From: Hevea brasiliensis
Taxonomy: Eukaryota > Streptophyta > Magnoliopsida > Malpighiales > Euphorbiaceae
Assembly: GCF_030052815.1 (NCBI RefSeq)
Contig: NC_079507.1
Coordinates: 51,967,571 to 52,031,570, forward strand
Length of the DNA stretch: 64,000 nucleotides
Direction of reading: 5' to 3'
In this document: piece by piece, positions 44,726-56,289 of the stretch
How positions within the stretch are numbered: position 1 is the first letter of the stretch
How the letters are laid out: each line of letters opens with the position of its first letter
Notes under the pieces: generated by a model
Told to the model about the DNA's origin: nothing
What the model saw: the letters and a program-made list of their open reading frames with translations, nothing else
Database searches by the model: none
Made by a program: the position numbers and the translations under genes

Positions 44726-45818
44726 ATTGTGAAATCTTATGAATTAAGGAATCTAATGACCGAGGATACAAAAGACCCACGTGTGGATTTTTGAACCCAT
44801 TGGGCATTATCTAGAAGGTAGACACGACACTGAACTTCTTGTCGATCTCTTATGTGATCGCCTTATCAGAGCTCTTTAGTCTGATCTCTTTGGCTACTCG
44901 CTAGGAATCCGAACTTATAGGATTCCCGATTTATTACATCATCCTTTGGGCTCGCTCCATAGCCCGACCTCTAAACTTATTTGGTTTAACCCAATATTTG
45001 ACTTTTTGTTACAACTTTCCTTTTGTCATTTTTATTTATTTTGGAGACTCTTATATCGAAATACCCATGTCTACGTTCTTTTGAATAGTTACAAGTTGCC
45101 TACGGGATGAACGTCTGCTATTGAAGAAAATAAGAACCAGATGATGATAAAAGGGATTTGCATATAAAAATAAGAGAAGATACAAGAAATGACTACTAGC
45201 CTAGACAACTTGTTCTGAAACTGGATATGAAAGAAACCTTTTTAAAAAAAACTGGAGAAAACCAACCGAGGATATTCAATAAAATAACAATTTACTGCAA
45301 CTGTTTTGGGATTTTGATCTAACTAAACATAGAGGAAATTTTGAAAAGGAATGCTAGAGAAGATAGACAAGGGCATTCAACAAAATGGCAGTTAAAACAT
45401 TTACCTGTGGAAGATTGAGGCTATTAAACTAACTCTAGAGCCACAAAGATCGCTGCGTTGAAGGTTGGTGGTACAGGGACCAATGCTTACTTTTAAGATT
45501 GGTAGAGCCAATTTGAAATGCGATGGAACCAAAGCGACGGAAGCCAAATCAGAATAAGATTGAGCTGAAAGAAATAATGGGTTGAGGGGGGGGGGGGGGG
45601 GGGAGGGTGATGGCGATAACAGAGTGATGAACAAACTAAAAATGGAAAATTTCAGGGTTCGAAAACTCTATCAATGGAGATACTCAAGAAAACTAGTTTC
45701 TGAAGTTCCTCTATTTTATGTAAGCTCAAAGTAGCAAGACTGAATTGATTTTCAGAGTCTTTCCACTATAATCACCATCACCTTTTTTTTTCCTCCTTTC
45801 AACAGTTTTGCATGCAGG

Positions 45819-45826
45819 TATTTATA
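45819..45826 (-). promoter_or_regulatory. LTR TATA box
   Basis: TATAAATA followed by CCTGCATGC on the minus strand. It would start genomic RNA near 45790, leaving about 2.1 kb of R-U5 before the LTR end. Confidence 0.55.
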
Positions 45827-46464
45827 GGGAACGAGTGCTCCTAATGAAGGGTTAGGATTTCCCCTGAGGGAGATAGAAGTTTTGGATTTTAAAGGACATG
45901 ATCTGATACCTGAGAATTGAAGAGAATCAAAATGGACGACTGAGATCCTATTCAGAATATTTGTCCTTTCTCTTTTCTAATCCAATGGCTCAAAATCTTC
46001 TTGTCAAGGGAGATCCGAGGGCCGGGAATAAAAGGCGCATATTCTGTCATCTTCTCTTTGATCCAAGGGCTCTGGGCTTGTCCTTACAAGTAAGATCAAC
46101 GGTGGAGATCGAGATGTACAGGACTGCCATGACATGTCCTGGTACCTGTCAGCATTGTGGGCGATTCTGTAAATGAAGCGTGCGGTGAAGATTTGATCTT
46201 GCCTGCAACGCTTTAACTACCTCGGCTCCGATTATGAAAAGGGTTATTGGAACTTGTCTCATCCTCCCCTTGCTTTCCGATCTCCCATTCCTTCTGATCT
46301 TTCTATCATGACCCTTTTCCGATTTCTCATACCAGGCCGTTCTCCCGATATCTCCCATTCCAGAATCTTCCCCTCTATTTGAGCTGCTTCAGTCAAAGCA
46401 TTTAATCCTTCGATTACCGATGCATCCGCTTCGATTTCCGCTAGTAATAAATGCTCATACTCCC

Positions 46465-46474
46465 TATATATATG
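46465..46474 (+). promoter_or_regulatory. TATA box for antisense ORF A
   Basis: TATATATATG, about 90 bp before ATG 46563 on the plus strand, opposite to the retrotransposon. Confidence 0.4.
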
Positions 46475-46562
46475 CCTCAACGGGGCATCTTTCTGCATTT
46501 CATTTCTCCTCTTTCCACTTCTCACTTCTCCTGTTCTAGCTTCTCCGATAACAATCCCGGTC

Positions 46563-46862
46563 ATGGCGACTGCTCTTAATCTTTTTCCGATTGTTTACTC
46601 TGTTCCTCGACTGAAAATTTACGATCCTGGTGATCGGAGAATCATGATAACCACCTCTGATGACAGTGAGAGAACTGGACTAATTTACCGATCCAGATCA
46701 AGAATATCGATCGTGTCAATCTCGAGTCGGTCCACCGATATAATCGCCGAACCGATTTCGGGCGAGAAGACTGCTAATTTCCCTCTCAAAATCGGTGACG
46801 GCCCTTTGAAGTTCATTTGGCTCCTCATCACATCGGGCGTCCCGACTGCAGCTTGGTTCTGA
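46563..46862 (+). CDS. Antisense ORF A, unknown protein
   Basis: 99 codons from ATGGCG (good plant start context) to TGA 46860. Continuing past that TGA, the frame runs on with [18 protein letters not shown], so the stop may be a CGA-to-TGA change in a longer protein. I recognise no domain. It lies antisense to the element and inside the proposed 3' LTR. Confidence 0.4.
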   Translation: MATALNLFPIVYSVPRLKIYDPGDRRIMITTSDDSERTGLIYRSRSRISIVSISSRSTDIIAEPISGEKTANFPLKIGDGPLKFIWLLITSGVPTAAWF

Positions 46863-47414
46863 TCAATAACATCGATGATGACCCCTCCCATCATCATGAG
46901 AGTCATAGTCACCCCATCTGAGCTGTACATCTATCCAACGCCTATGGCTGGCTTTCTGATCAGATGCATCTTTTGATTCAGCCATGAGGCTAGGCTTTGA
47001 CATAGGTCCTTACTAGGTAGAATGTAGTGTTGATCTTTAGAGATCACCCAAATGATGTAATATAACCTTTAAAGGTTCTCAATGGTGTAATCCGATCTCT
47101 TGAGATCGCCCAAATGATGTAATATGACCTTTTGGAAATGAAATGGAATTTTATTTGACAGTTATCATTTAATTATTGCATTGGTTATTTTCCGATCTCT
47201 AATGTATTTATCCGATCTGGTTCATAACTGAATCAACCCTAGCCAATCTGTAATTCTGAACATCTGCCTTAATCTGACGATCTTGGCCATCCGATCTCCT
47301 CTTATTTTATTTATTTTATTTCAGGAACCTTCCCATGACGCATCAGAAAAGCAGGCAAATTACACCTACCGATGCACCGCCTGGGGCTCTGTGAGCATTG
47401 AATGCTCAAACGGG
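46863..47414 (+). other. Spacer between antisense ORFs
   Basis: Decayed continuation of ORF A, then short direct repeats (GATCACCCAAATGATGTAAT near 47041 and GATCGCCCAAATGATGTAAT near 47102). No other gene. Confidence 0.5.
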
Positions 47415-47423
47415 TATAAATAG
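47415..47423 (+). promoter_or_regulatory. TATA box for antisense ORF B
   Basis: TATAAATAG, a strong plant TATA match, 157 bp before ATG 47580, followed by a pyrimidine-rich leader. A GTAAGG word at 47528 could be a splice donor in the leader. Confidence 0.55.
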
Positions 47424-47579
47424 GGGGAGGCTCTCTCATTTGCTCCCCTATGTCATTTTCAGCTTTTTGCTTACAACTTTGACCTTCTCTCATTTCTTCA
47501 GGCCTTTCCGACACCGATCACATTCCGGTAAGGACTTTAATCCCTCCCTTAGTTAATTTCTTTTGTTTTTGTTTTGAAA

Positions 47580-49388
47580 ATGAGCGCCGCCGAAGGTCAG
47601 AGAGCTGCGAGCTCCCCTTCTGTCCATGTCTCGTGGTCATCGGATGAAGTTGAAGTGGTTAGACCAGGTGGGCGATCTAAGCCTCCTACGACTTATGCTT
47701 TAGTTCGTGGCCGAACAGCTCAATCAAGGCAGACCTCTACCTCGGGTAGAGTGAATCTCCCAGTGGATGAGTTGCCGTCAGTCCTCCAGGAATCCGATCT
47801 GTAATCCATTAGTTAAGAGTATAACCTTCGAACCGACTCCTTCGAGCTTATCAGATGCCATGGCGATCTCAAAGCCGATCACTTTTTCAAGGAAAATGAT
47901 GCGATCATGGTGTTCGAAGAGCAATTAAAAGCCAGGCTTTAGCTTTCCCTTGATGACTTCTTCAAGGGTGTCCTGAAATTTCACCATGTCTCGGTGGCCC
48001 AAGTACATTCGAACTCATGGCGGATCTTGGTGGCCTTCAGGGGCCTCTGCCGAGCTAAGGGACTCGATCCTACAGCGAAGGTGTTTGCTGAGCTGCATAG
48101 GCTTACTCGTCGAAAGGATGATGAGTACTTGTTCTTTTAAGCAAAACCGCATTGTGGGCTCTTTACCGATCTACCCTCCTCACTGAAGAATTGGAAAAAT
48201 CGCTTCTTCATATTGAGGAGCAAGATTTCTAACGGTTTTGAAGGTTTCCCCCGAAGCTGGCAATATTTGGTCCCGCCACTTCCGAAGCACGTCGCCCTGA
48301 GTAGGGATGAGGGCGCCATGGTAATGGAGCTAAAGGATCAGGCAGCCACTCAGAAGTTCTCCTGCTTAGATGCGGTGATGGCCGAACTGCACCATTGGAT
48401 GATGCGGCTGCTTACCGACGAAGAATACGGGCTTCAGTTCTCTTACCTCAACCCTGGTACTTTCTATATCTCTAATCTCTGGGCCTTAGCGAACTCACTG
48501 ACTTTTCTTTGTGCAGGTATGGCGGGCAGAGGGGCTTCCAAAGAGAGCCGAAAGCGTAAGAGGGAGGTCTCCAGGTAGGTGTGGGAAATGAAGCGCGCCG
48601 AGGCCTCATAGACACCAAGGCATGATTCAGGAGAGGTGCCGGGAGGCTCGTCCCGACTCTCAGGACAGCCGATCCCTGAAATAGAAGTAGCTCGGTCTAC
48701 TCCTTGACAAGAAGAACCACTGCCTCCACCTGCTCCTTCGAGTGTGGAAGGTGGTCCTTCCCAACCTACTACGAGGACCCTTTCCCATGGCACCCAGGTC
48801 CTCATTCACTCCTTAGAGAAGAACCGATATGTACGGGAGAATTCAGGCTTGGCCAAAGTTTTGGGCGCTACCATATACCTTCAGGAGGATCGGAATAGGT
48901 TGACCCCGAGTAGTATAGACGATCTCCTGGCCCAAACGATGAATTTGAGCATAGAAAGCTTGGTGAACCAACATATAATCAGGGAAAAGGCTCATCATCT
49001 GAGGTATGAGATCCTGAAGGCGGTCCAGGTTGCAGCTTCCGCCCGAGCTCAACTTTCATTCGCCCAGGACTATATAGCTAAAATTAAGGGTCGGATGAAA
49101 TCCTATGAGGATAAATTGGCCGAGCAGGCTCATGAACTCGAAGAAGCTCGGGCGCTCCAAACTGCTGACGTCGCTCGCCTCACTGAAGAACTTAGAGCAA
49201 AAGAAGAAGAGGCAGTGATGAGGGAGGCCGGTGCTTACGTGAACGCCCACGGTGACCTTTTGGCCGAGCTTAGGAGGCGTTATCCTGAGGAGAACTTCTC
49301 CTGGATGGTGGACCTAGCTCCTCAAGACGAAGAGGAAAGCGAGGAGGAAGCTGAGGGAGATAGAGAGGGTGAGCGAAATGTAGAATAG
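47580..49388 (+). pseudogene. Antisense ORF B, gypsy-associated (Transposase_28-like) protein
   Basis: One frame of 603 codons from ATG 47580 to TAG 49386, with seven internal stops (47802, 47814, 47940, 48138, 48576, 48609, 48705) and no frameshift. Its middle (DDFFKGVLKFHHVSVAQVHS, NSWRILVAFRGLCRAKGL, DLPSSLKNWKNRFFIL) resembles the plant family catalogued as putative gypsy-type transposon protein (Pfam Transposase_28). The C-terminal third (48744-49388) is open and looks like a coiled coil (IKGRMKSYEDKLAEQAHELE), ending in an acidic tail. Antisense ORFs of unknown role are known in Tat elements, between pol and the 3' LTR. Confidence 0.7.
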
Positions 49389-49999
49389 GCTGGGGGTGAT
49401 CCTCCAGCTGAATGGCTTGTATTTTTTTAATTTGAAATGAAATGAAATTCTCTCTTTTGTTCAATGACTTGATGAGATCGGAAAGTATCTAAGTTGTACA
49501 AGCGCCTGATTGTTTGAACATGTTAGAACATCAAACTTGAAAGCGATTATTAACCTATGTATGAGAGGTCGGAAAAACATTGTAAGCATGAGATCGGCCT
49601 AAGCCGAGAACAAACAACGGATAGAACTTTAGGTCATTAAAATTGGAAACTTGATTTAAACACTTAAGACGGAAACACCATTAAGTCGAACTGCAACCTT
49701 AACTTCATTAAACGATTATCCACAATATTTATAAAGGAGAGATAGGAAATAAGACTGGATGACACGGAAACCTGATGCTGGTTTGATTTCCTTTGTTGAG
49801 AGATCGAAAATGAGGTTGAATGGCATGGTGGAGCTGATATTGGTGTGATCTCCTTTGTTGAGAGATCGGAAGTGAGATTTGATTAGATGCGGGATCAGTT
49901 TATTTCCTAATCAAGTCACTTGTAACCGAAGAAGGTCAGTTGGGGGTCGTTTTTCAAAGTTCATTGACTTCGGGAATCGGCCAAAATATGGTGTCGACA
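49389..49999. other. Region between antisense ORF B and polypurine tract
   Basis: No gene. Repeated GAGATCGGAA/GTGA.. words (GTTGAGAGATCG near 49795 and 49856) resemble the GATC-rich style of the LTR. Confidence 0.5.
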
Positions 50000-50011
50000 G
50001 TTGCCCCTCTT
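50000..50011 (-). other. Polypurine tract of the retrotransposon
   Basis: AAGAGGGGCAAC on the minus strand, directly before TGTCGACACC. This primes plus-strand DNA synthesis in LTR elements. The last three bases are not purine, so the assignment is likely rather than certain. Confidence 0.55.
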
Positions 50012-50124
50012 AACATAATTTCTATTGAAGGGAATGATATTTTCCGTATAGGAATTATGTAAAGATTCAGACCCATATTTTGGGCGATTGGTCTGGGAAT
50101 CAAAAATTCGTCTTGAGAGTCAAA

Positions 50125-50810
50125 GTCAGAAACTAAAAACATCTTAGGTCAAGGATCCAAAGATTGATGGCAGAAAATTTAAAGGCTTAAAAATTAAAAT
50201 CAACTTAGATTAAGGAACCAGAGGTTGATGGCAGAAAATTTAAATGTAAAAATTAAAATCAACTTGGATCAAGGAACCAGAGGTTGATGACAGGAATTTA
50301 AAATGATAAAAATTAAAAAAAATCAACTTAGATCAAGGAACCAGAGGTTGATGACAGAAAATTTAAATGCGAAAATTAAAATCAACTTGGATCAAGGAAC
50401 CAGAGGTTGATGACAGTAAATTTAAATGCGAAAATTAAAATCAACTTGGATCAAGGAACCAGAATTTAATAGCAGAAAATTTAAAATGCTAAAAATTAAA
50501 AATCTACTTAGATCAAGGAACCAGAGGTTGATGACAAGAAATTTAAATGTGAAAATTAAAATCAACTTGGATCAAGGAACCAGAGGTTGATGACAGGAAA
50601 TTTAAATGCGAAAATTAAAATCAACTTGGATCAAGGAACCAGAGGTTGATAGCAAAAAATTTAAAATGCTGAAAATTAAAATTAACTTGGATCAAGGAAC
50701 TAGAGGTTGATAGCAGAAATTTAAATGCGAAAATTAAAAATCAACTTGGATCAAGGAACCAGAGGTTGATGGCAGAAAATTAAATGCTGAAAATTAAAAT
50801 GCTTACAAAG
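50125..50810. repeat. Tandem repeat array in retrotransposon 3' UTR
   Basis: Eleven units of about 58-66 bp with the core CTTGGATCAAGGAACCAGAG, then GTTGATG(A/G)CAG and AAATTTAAATGC. Tandem arrays at this place are known in Tat-lineage elements and can seed satellites. Confidence 0.9.
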
Positions 50811-50974
50811 CAAGCCTAACCTGACACGAGAAGTTCTTCTGCGATGAAATGTACTTAACAGGATCCAGAGGATAAACGATTAATGGAGGACGAGTCACAA
50901 GACTTGACCTATGACTTTCCTTCTCTTACTCACCTCCCCAGATGCCCTTTTTCGTTCTTAACTTGCTTATTTTG

Positions 50975-51662
50975 AGAAAAGCGCCTTTACGGGTTTTCAC
51001 TTTCCCCTTCTGCCCATCTGACTAGAAGCGCCCTTTCGGGTTTTCACCCTTAGTTTTTTTTTTTTTTTTTTTTGAGCATTCCCTGCAAATCTCTTAGCAA
51101 AGTGCATGAGGTTATCAATATCCCCAATCCTAATCTTATGACAAAATTTTAACAGATTAATAGCACATAAAATAAAGATGTAGAAGTAGAGATAACGTCA
51201 GAATGTGGGTATATATAAGAGAGATGAATCTGAATGTAAGTATACAAGAAAAAAGTATAAATATATAAAGAAAATAAATTGAAGAGAAAGAATGACTTTA
51301 TTACGGCTTGAGAGAAAAAGGTACAGTTTCAAAGGAAAAGGGGACAATAATAGATCTTACAAATTTCTTGTAGTTAACTTGGAAGTCCCTTAACTACTAA
51401 TACTTCAAGTACTCTGTTGACGAACATTTGTGCTGTGGTGGTTTATTTCTTTTTCTTGGTCCCATATTTCCTTCCTTATTTCTCCATTTTCTGGTTCTAA
51501 AGGGAGCCCTTTCGGGTTTTCAACCCTAGATTTTTTTTTTCACTTTTCAGGGTGCCTTTTCGGGTTTTCACCCTTCACTCATTTTACAGAAAGTGCCTTT
51601 CTGGGTTTTCGCCTTCTTTCACACATTTTGCTAGGAGCGCCCTTTCGGGTTTTCATCCCTAA

Positions 51663-51665
<3 letters not shown>
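50975..51665. repeat. Dispersed short repeats, GCGCCCTTTCGGGTTTTCA
   Basis: Six copies of a GCGCC(C)TTTCGGGTTTTCACCC-like word near 50980, 51028, 51504, 51549, 51591 and 51637, several followed by T-runs. They lie between the tandem array and the end of the integrase. Function unknown. Confidence 0.8.
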
Positions 51666-51692
<27 letters not shown>

Positions 51693-51694
<2 letters not shown>

Positions 51695-53010
51695 AGGCAT
51701 AATACCTTTTGACAGAGTCGGCATTCACGGGCCTTGGAAATTCTTCGCCGTCCATGTGAGTCAAGATCAGGGCCCTACCAGAAAACGTCTTTTTAACCAC
51801 ATAGGGTCCCTCATAAGTTGGTGACCATTTACCTCGGGCATCATTTTGATTCAGGAGGACTTTCTTCAGGACCAAATCTCCTGGTCGAAATTCCCGCGAA
51901 TGAACGCCTTTGTTAAATGCCCTAGCCATTCTTCTCTGGTATAACTGGCCATGACACGCCACTGCTAGCCTCTTCTCGTCCAACAAATTCAATTGGTCTA
52001 ACCTTGATTGGATCCATTAGGGAAGGAATTTCCACTTCAATGGGCAAAACCGCTTCCATCCCATAAACCAGCGAGTATGGAGTTGCCCTAGTTGATGTCC
52101 TTATGGAGGTCCGGTATGCATGAAGGGCGTAGGGAAGCATATCATGCCAATTTCTATAGGTTACTGTTATTTTTCGGATGATTCTCTTCAGGTTTTTGTT
52201 TGCGGCTTCCACCGCTTTATTCATCTGGGGACGGTATGGTGAAGAATTGAGATGTCAAATCTTGTATTGGTCACATAAACTTTGGACCTTCAGACCATTC
52301 AGATTCTTAGCGTTGTCAGTGACGATTTCGCTGGGGAGGCTATGTCGGCAGATGACATTATTTCGGAGAAATTTGAGGAATGTGTTCTAAGTGATGTGGG
52401 CGTATGACGTTACTTCGACCCATTTGGAAAAATAGGCAATAGCCACCAAGATGAACCTATGCCCATTGGATGCCTTGGGATTAATGGGACCAATTATATC
52501 GATGCCCCACATTGTAAAAGGCCAAGGGGAGACGAAGTTGAACAGTTAATGAGGCGAGATATTTATCGGATTTGCATAGATTTGACATTTATGACACTTC
52601 CGAAAGTACTCGATGCAATCCTTCTCCATAGTAGTCCAGAAGTATCCCCGTCTCAAGATTTGCTTAGCCATCATATGTCCATTAGCATGGGTTGCACAGT
52701 TCCCCTCATGAGTCTCAAAAAGGATCTTCCTTGCTTCTTTTGCATCTACACATCTCAACAGTTCGCCATTGGAGCTCCTTTTGTACAGAATTTCACCACT
52801 GGGGAAGTATCCCAAAGCTAATCTCCTGATCATTCTCCTTTCATTTCTATTTGCCCCGAGAGGGTATTCTCTGGTCTTGATGTAGACCTGGATGTCACGA
52901 TACCATGGTTTACCATCTGTTTCTTCCTCTATCATGAAGCAGTACACCGGCTCATTTCTTACTTTAATTTGTAATACCTGAGTCATTTGCCCCTCCTCCA
53001 TTTGAGCCAT
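51693..53010 (-). pseudogene. Integrase of Tat/Ogre element
   Basis: The HHCC zinc site (THEGNCATHANGHMMAKQIL then CHKCQ) is at about 52570-52700. The catalytic core has WGIDIIGP, VTDNAKN and the Glu in NKAVEAANKNL. The C-terminal part includes FRPGDLVLKK and ends VNADSVKRYYA at 51693. Stops at about 52546, 52393 and 52253, and a frameshift near 52000. Confidence 0.88.
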
Positions 53011-53040
53011 GATAGCCAGAGTGGCCAGAGCATCCGCAAA

Positions 53041-54860
53041 TTAATTCTTGTCCCGGCTGAGGTGAGTGAAAGAAATTTCTTCAAACCTCTTAATCAATTC
53101 CAATAAGTACTTTTGATATGGAATTAGCTTCGGGTCCTTAGTTTGCCATTCCCCCTTGACTTGATAAATGATCAAGGCTGAATCTCCATATACCTCCAAC
53201 TTTCTGATTTTCATTTCAAGGGCAGCCTACAAACGCATCACACAGGCTTCGTATTCCGCAACGTTGTTGGTGCAGTCGAATCTTAACTTGATAGCGATCG
53301 GGAAGTGCCTTCCGTCAGGGGATACCAACACAGCCTCGATTCCATCACCAGACAAATTGGCAGCTCCGTCAAAATACATTTCCCATACATCAGCCGGTTC
53401 TTTTTTTTCACTGTCGACTTCGTTAACATGCTCATCAGGGAACTCGAAATCTAGGGCTTCATAATTTCGAATATCATTTTCCGCTAGAAGATCAGCAATT
53501 ACGCTACCCTTTACTGCCTTCCGGGTCATATAGACAATGTCATATTGAGAGAGTATGACTTGCCATTTCGCTATCCTCCCCGGCAAGAAAGGGTTTTCAA
53601 ACACATACTTGATGGGATACATCCGCAATATGAGCCATGACTTATGATTCAACATGTAGTGTTTAAGCTGATTTGCCGTCCAGGCCAATACGTAACAAGT
53701 TTTCTCCAGGGAAGAGTACCTTGACTCGAAATCATTGTATTTCTTGCTTAGGTAGTAAATGGCCCTCTCCTTTCGGCCTGAGTCATCATGCTTCCCCAAA
53801 ACACATCCCATCGAGCTCTGTTGGATTGCCATGTACAGAATCAATAGCCTTCCTGCCACTGGAGGGACCAATATCGGCGGGTTTAACAGGTACTGCTTAA
53901 TTTTCTCGAAAGCCTCTTCACAAACTGAATCCCATTGAGAGGTGTTGTTCTTTCTGAGTAGCTTAAAGATGGGCTCAGCTTTAGCAGTGAGGTTGGAGAT
54001 AAGTTCAGCTTCCCCAGGAAACTGCGCACCTCCCTTTCTGTTTTTGGGGATGGCATTTCTTGAATGGCTCGGACTTTGTCCGGATCTACTTCTATTCCCT
54101 TCTCGCTCACTATGAATCCCAACAGCTTTCCAGATCTAGCTCCGAACACACATTTGGCAGGGTTTAGCTTTAGCTGATACTTTCTGAGTCTTTTGAATAC
54201 CTTCCTCAGCACTTGTACATGACTTTCTCCTTCTCTGGATTTAATGATCATATCATCCACATATACCTCTACTTCTTTATGCATCATATCGTGGAATAAT
54301 GTGACCATAGCGCGTTGGTAGGTAGCCCTAGCATTCTTCAAGCCAAATGGCATGACTCGATAACAGAACACTCCCCACTGAGTGATGAAAGCGGTTTTCT
54401 CCTTGTCTTCCTCATCCATGGGGATTTGGTTGTATCCGGATGCCCCATCAATACACGAACACCTGCCCAATCCTGTGGCATTGTCCACTAGCACATCTAT
54501 ATGTGGGAGAGGGAAATCGTCCTTCAAGCTCGCTTTATTGAGATCCCTGTAGTCAACGCAAACCCTGACTCTCCCTTCTTTCTTCATTACTGGGATGACA
54601 TTAGCTATCCATTAAGGATATTTGACTACTTCCAAAAATGTAGTATCATACTGCTTTTTGACTTCATCCCTAACTTTGAGTAGCGTGTCAGGGTTCATTC
54701 TTCTTAGCTTCTGTTTTACTGGAATCGTCCCAGGAATCAAGGGAATCTTGTGTGTCACAATCTGAGGATCTAAACCGATCATATCGTCATAGCTCCATGA
54801 AAATACATCCAAGAATTCTTTGAGCAAACTAACCAGATCTTCAAATTCCCCACTCTCCAC
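53041..54860 (-). pseudogene. Reverse transcriptase with two RNase H domains
   Basis: Reverse transcriptase: RVRVCVDYRDLNKAS, MPFGLKNARATYQR and the intact catalytic YVDD in VEVYVDDMIIKS. A frameshift near 54005 loses a few residues after SFLGKLN. The first RNase H follows (GCVLGKHDDSGRKERAIYYL, ESRYSSLEKTC). The second, WEMYFDGAANLSGDG with NNVAEYEAC, is the archaeal-type extra RNase H typical of the Tat lineage, continuing past TAG 53227 to ADALATLA. Stops at 54612, 53227 and about 53041. Confidence 0.88.
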
Positions 54861-55251
54861 AACCTTAAGTTCCCTTTTTATTTCTTTTGTGCCTAGATTT
54901 ATGGTGTGCGTTTCATCCCCGCAAGGTACCAGGGAAGGTTCGTTTCTCTCACCCCATTCTTCTATAGGTTCTTCTTCAGAATCACTTGAAGTAATAGCAG
55001 TTATGAGAGTTTCAAAATTAACATGAGTAATTTCTAAGTCTATTCAATTATTAGGCATTAATTAATGAATGGTCCTGAAGAAATGAAAGTGAAATTATAA
55101 GAGTGGATTTCAAGAGAAAACGGAAAAGAGAATTGGATACAAGAATGCGCTATTAATTCATTAATATTCAAATCATAAGAAAATGGTCCATTTACAACAT
55201 TACACTTGCCATCATGGACAAAATGATCAAGTGTAGATAAAGAAATGCACT

Positions 55252-56287
55252 TTACTCGAGATTAAGCATAGGAAGGTCCTCTGCTTCCCAATTGTCCAAT
55301 TCCTGTCCCTCAGTAATCGGCAAGATTAACGCTTCATACAAGGAATCGAGATGGATGACATCAATGGATAGCTCTTCGGGAGATTCTTCTCCTTCCTCTG
55401 GGTTTTCAATGACCGATTTGGTGAAGATGTCTGTGATCTTTGGGAAATTTTTCATTTTTCTAGCTCTCCAGTCGAACCTATGATCCCGGAGCATGTTTCT
55501 CATCTAGAATCGTCCATCCATGAGGGCGTCTTCCTCATAACCTAAGCCGGAGTGACCGATCTTCTGAATGGCTGGTATGGGTTCGACGATTCCTTGTAAT
55601 GTGGCGCCCAACCCCTTGCCTTTCTCATAACCGCTCTTTAGCATTACCTTTGCCACTATAGCCGTGGCCCCTTCATTTCTCGAGGTGGTTTCTTGCAATT
55701 CAAGTGCCTGGAAAGAGCTTTCCAATGACTCCTCAGTCGTTTCCACATAAGGAATTGACTGCGGCTTTGTGACCATCATGGCTTCCTCCCCCCTTACTGT
55801 TATGATCTTGCCACCTATGATGTATTTGATCTCTAGTGTAAGGTGGAAGGGACAGCATTCGCCGAATGGATCCAGAATCTTCTTAACAGCATAGTGTACG
55901 CTGGTTTAATGTCCATTACTTGGAACGTAACGTTGAAAGTGCATGCCCCGATTCGGAGTGCAGATCAATATCTCCGAGCACATCCCTTCTCGTGCCATCA
56001 AAAGCTCTTACCACTATGGCGCTTTAGCGTATATTTGACCGGTCTACAAGCAGTCTGGCCAGAGTGATATTGGGTAAAACATTGAGAGCCGATCCATTGT
56101 CAATCAAGACTTTGGCGACTATACATCCCTTACATTTTACTGTCAGATGGAGAGCTTTAGTGTGCTTCAGGCCAGCCGGGTCTATTTCCTCTTCCGAGAA
56201 AGTAACGAAACTGGATGCCTGTATCTGACCAACTACCTTCTCGAACTGCCCCGGTGTGATGTCGGGGTTAACAAAGGCTTGACCCAA
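55252..56287 (-). pseudogene. Protease and G-patch region
   Basis: Aspartic protease motif KVLIDNGSALNVLP at about 56060-56130. A decayed stretch with two frameshifts (about 55790-56000) still shows GACTFNVTFQVMDI. It is followed by GYEKGKGLGATLQGIVEPIP and GLGYEEDA, a G-patch motif often found after the protease in plant Tat elements. Stops at 56024 and 55504. Confidence 0.8.
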
Positions 56288-56289
56288 AA

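Larger units (their letters stand above)
43707..49999 (-). repeat. 3' LTR (proposed 6.3 kb)
   Basis: The left end (LTR 3' end, ...TTGCGACA) is fixed by the second copy. The right end is proposed at 49999, where the minus strand reads AAGAGGGGCAAC|TGTCGACACC: a purine tract, then a TG start whose TGTCG mirrors the terminal CGACA. A rival boundary is near 46261, where GGGGAGGA is followed by TGAGACAAG, giving a 2.55-kb LTR. Only 43707-45669 is confirmed by the second LTR within this window. Confidence 0.55.

Noticed and set aside
48464..48805. 113-codon minus-strand frame opposite antisense ORF B
   Set aside because: The plus frame has family similarity and a continuous reading frame; this is its shadow.
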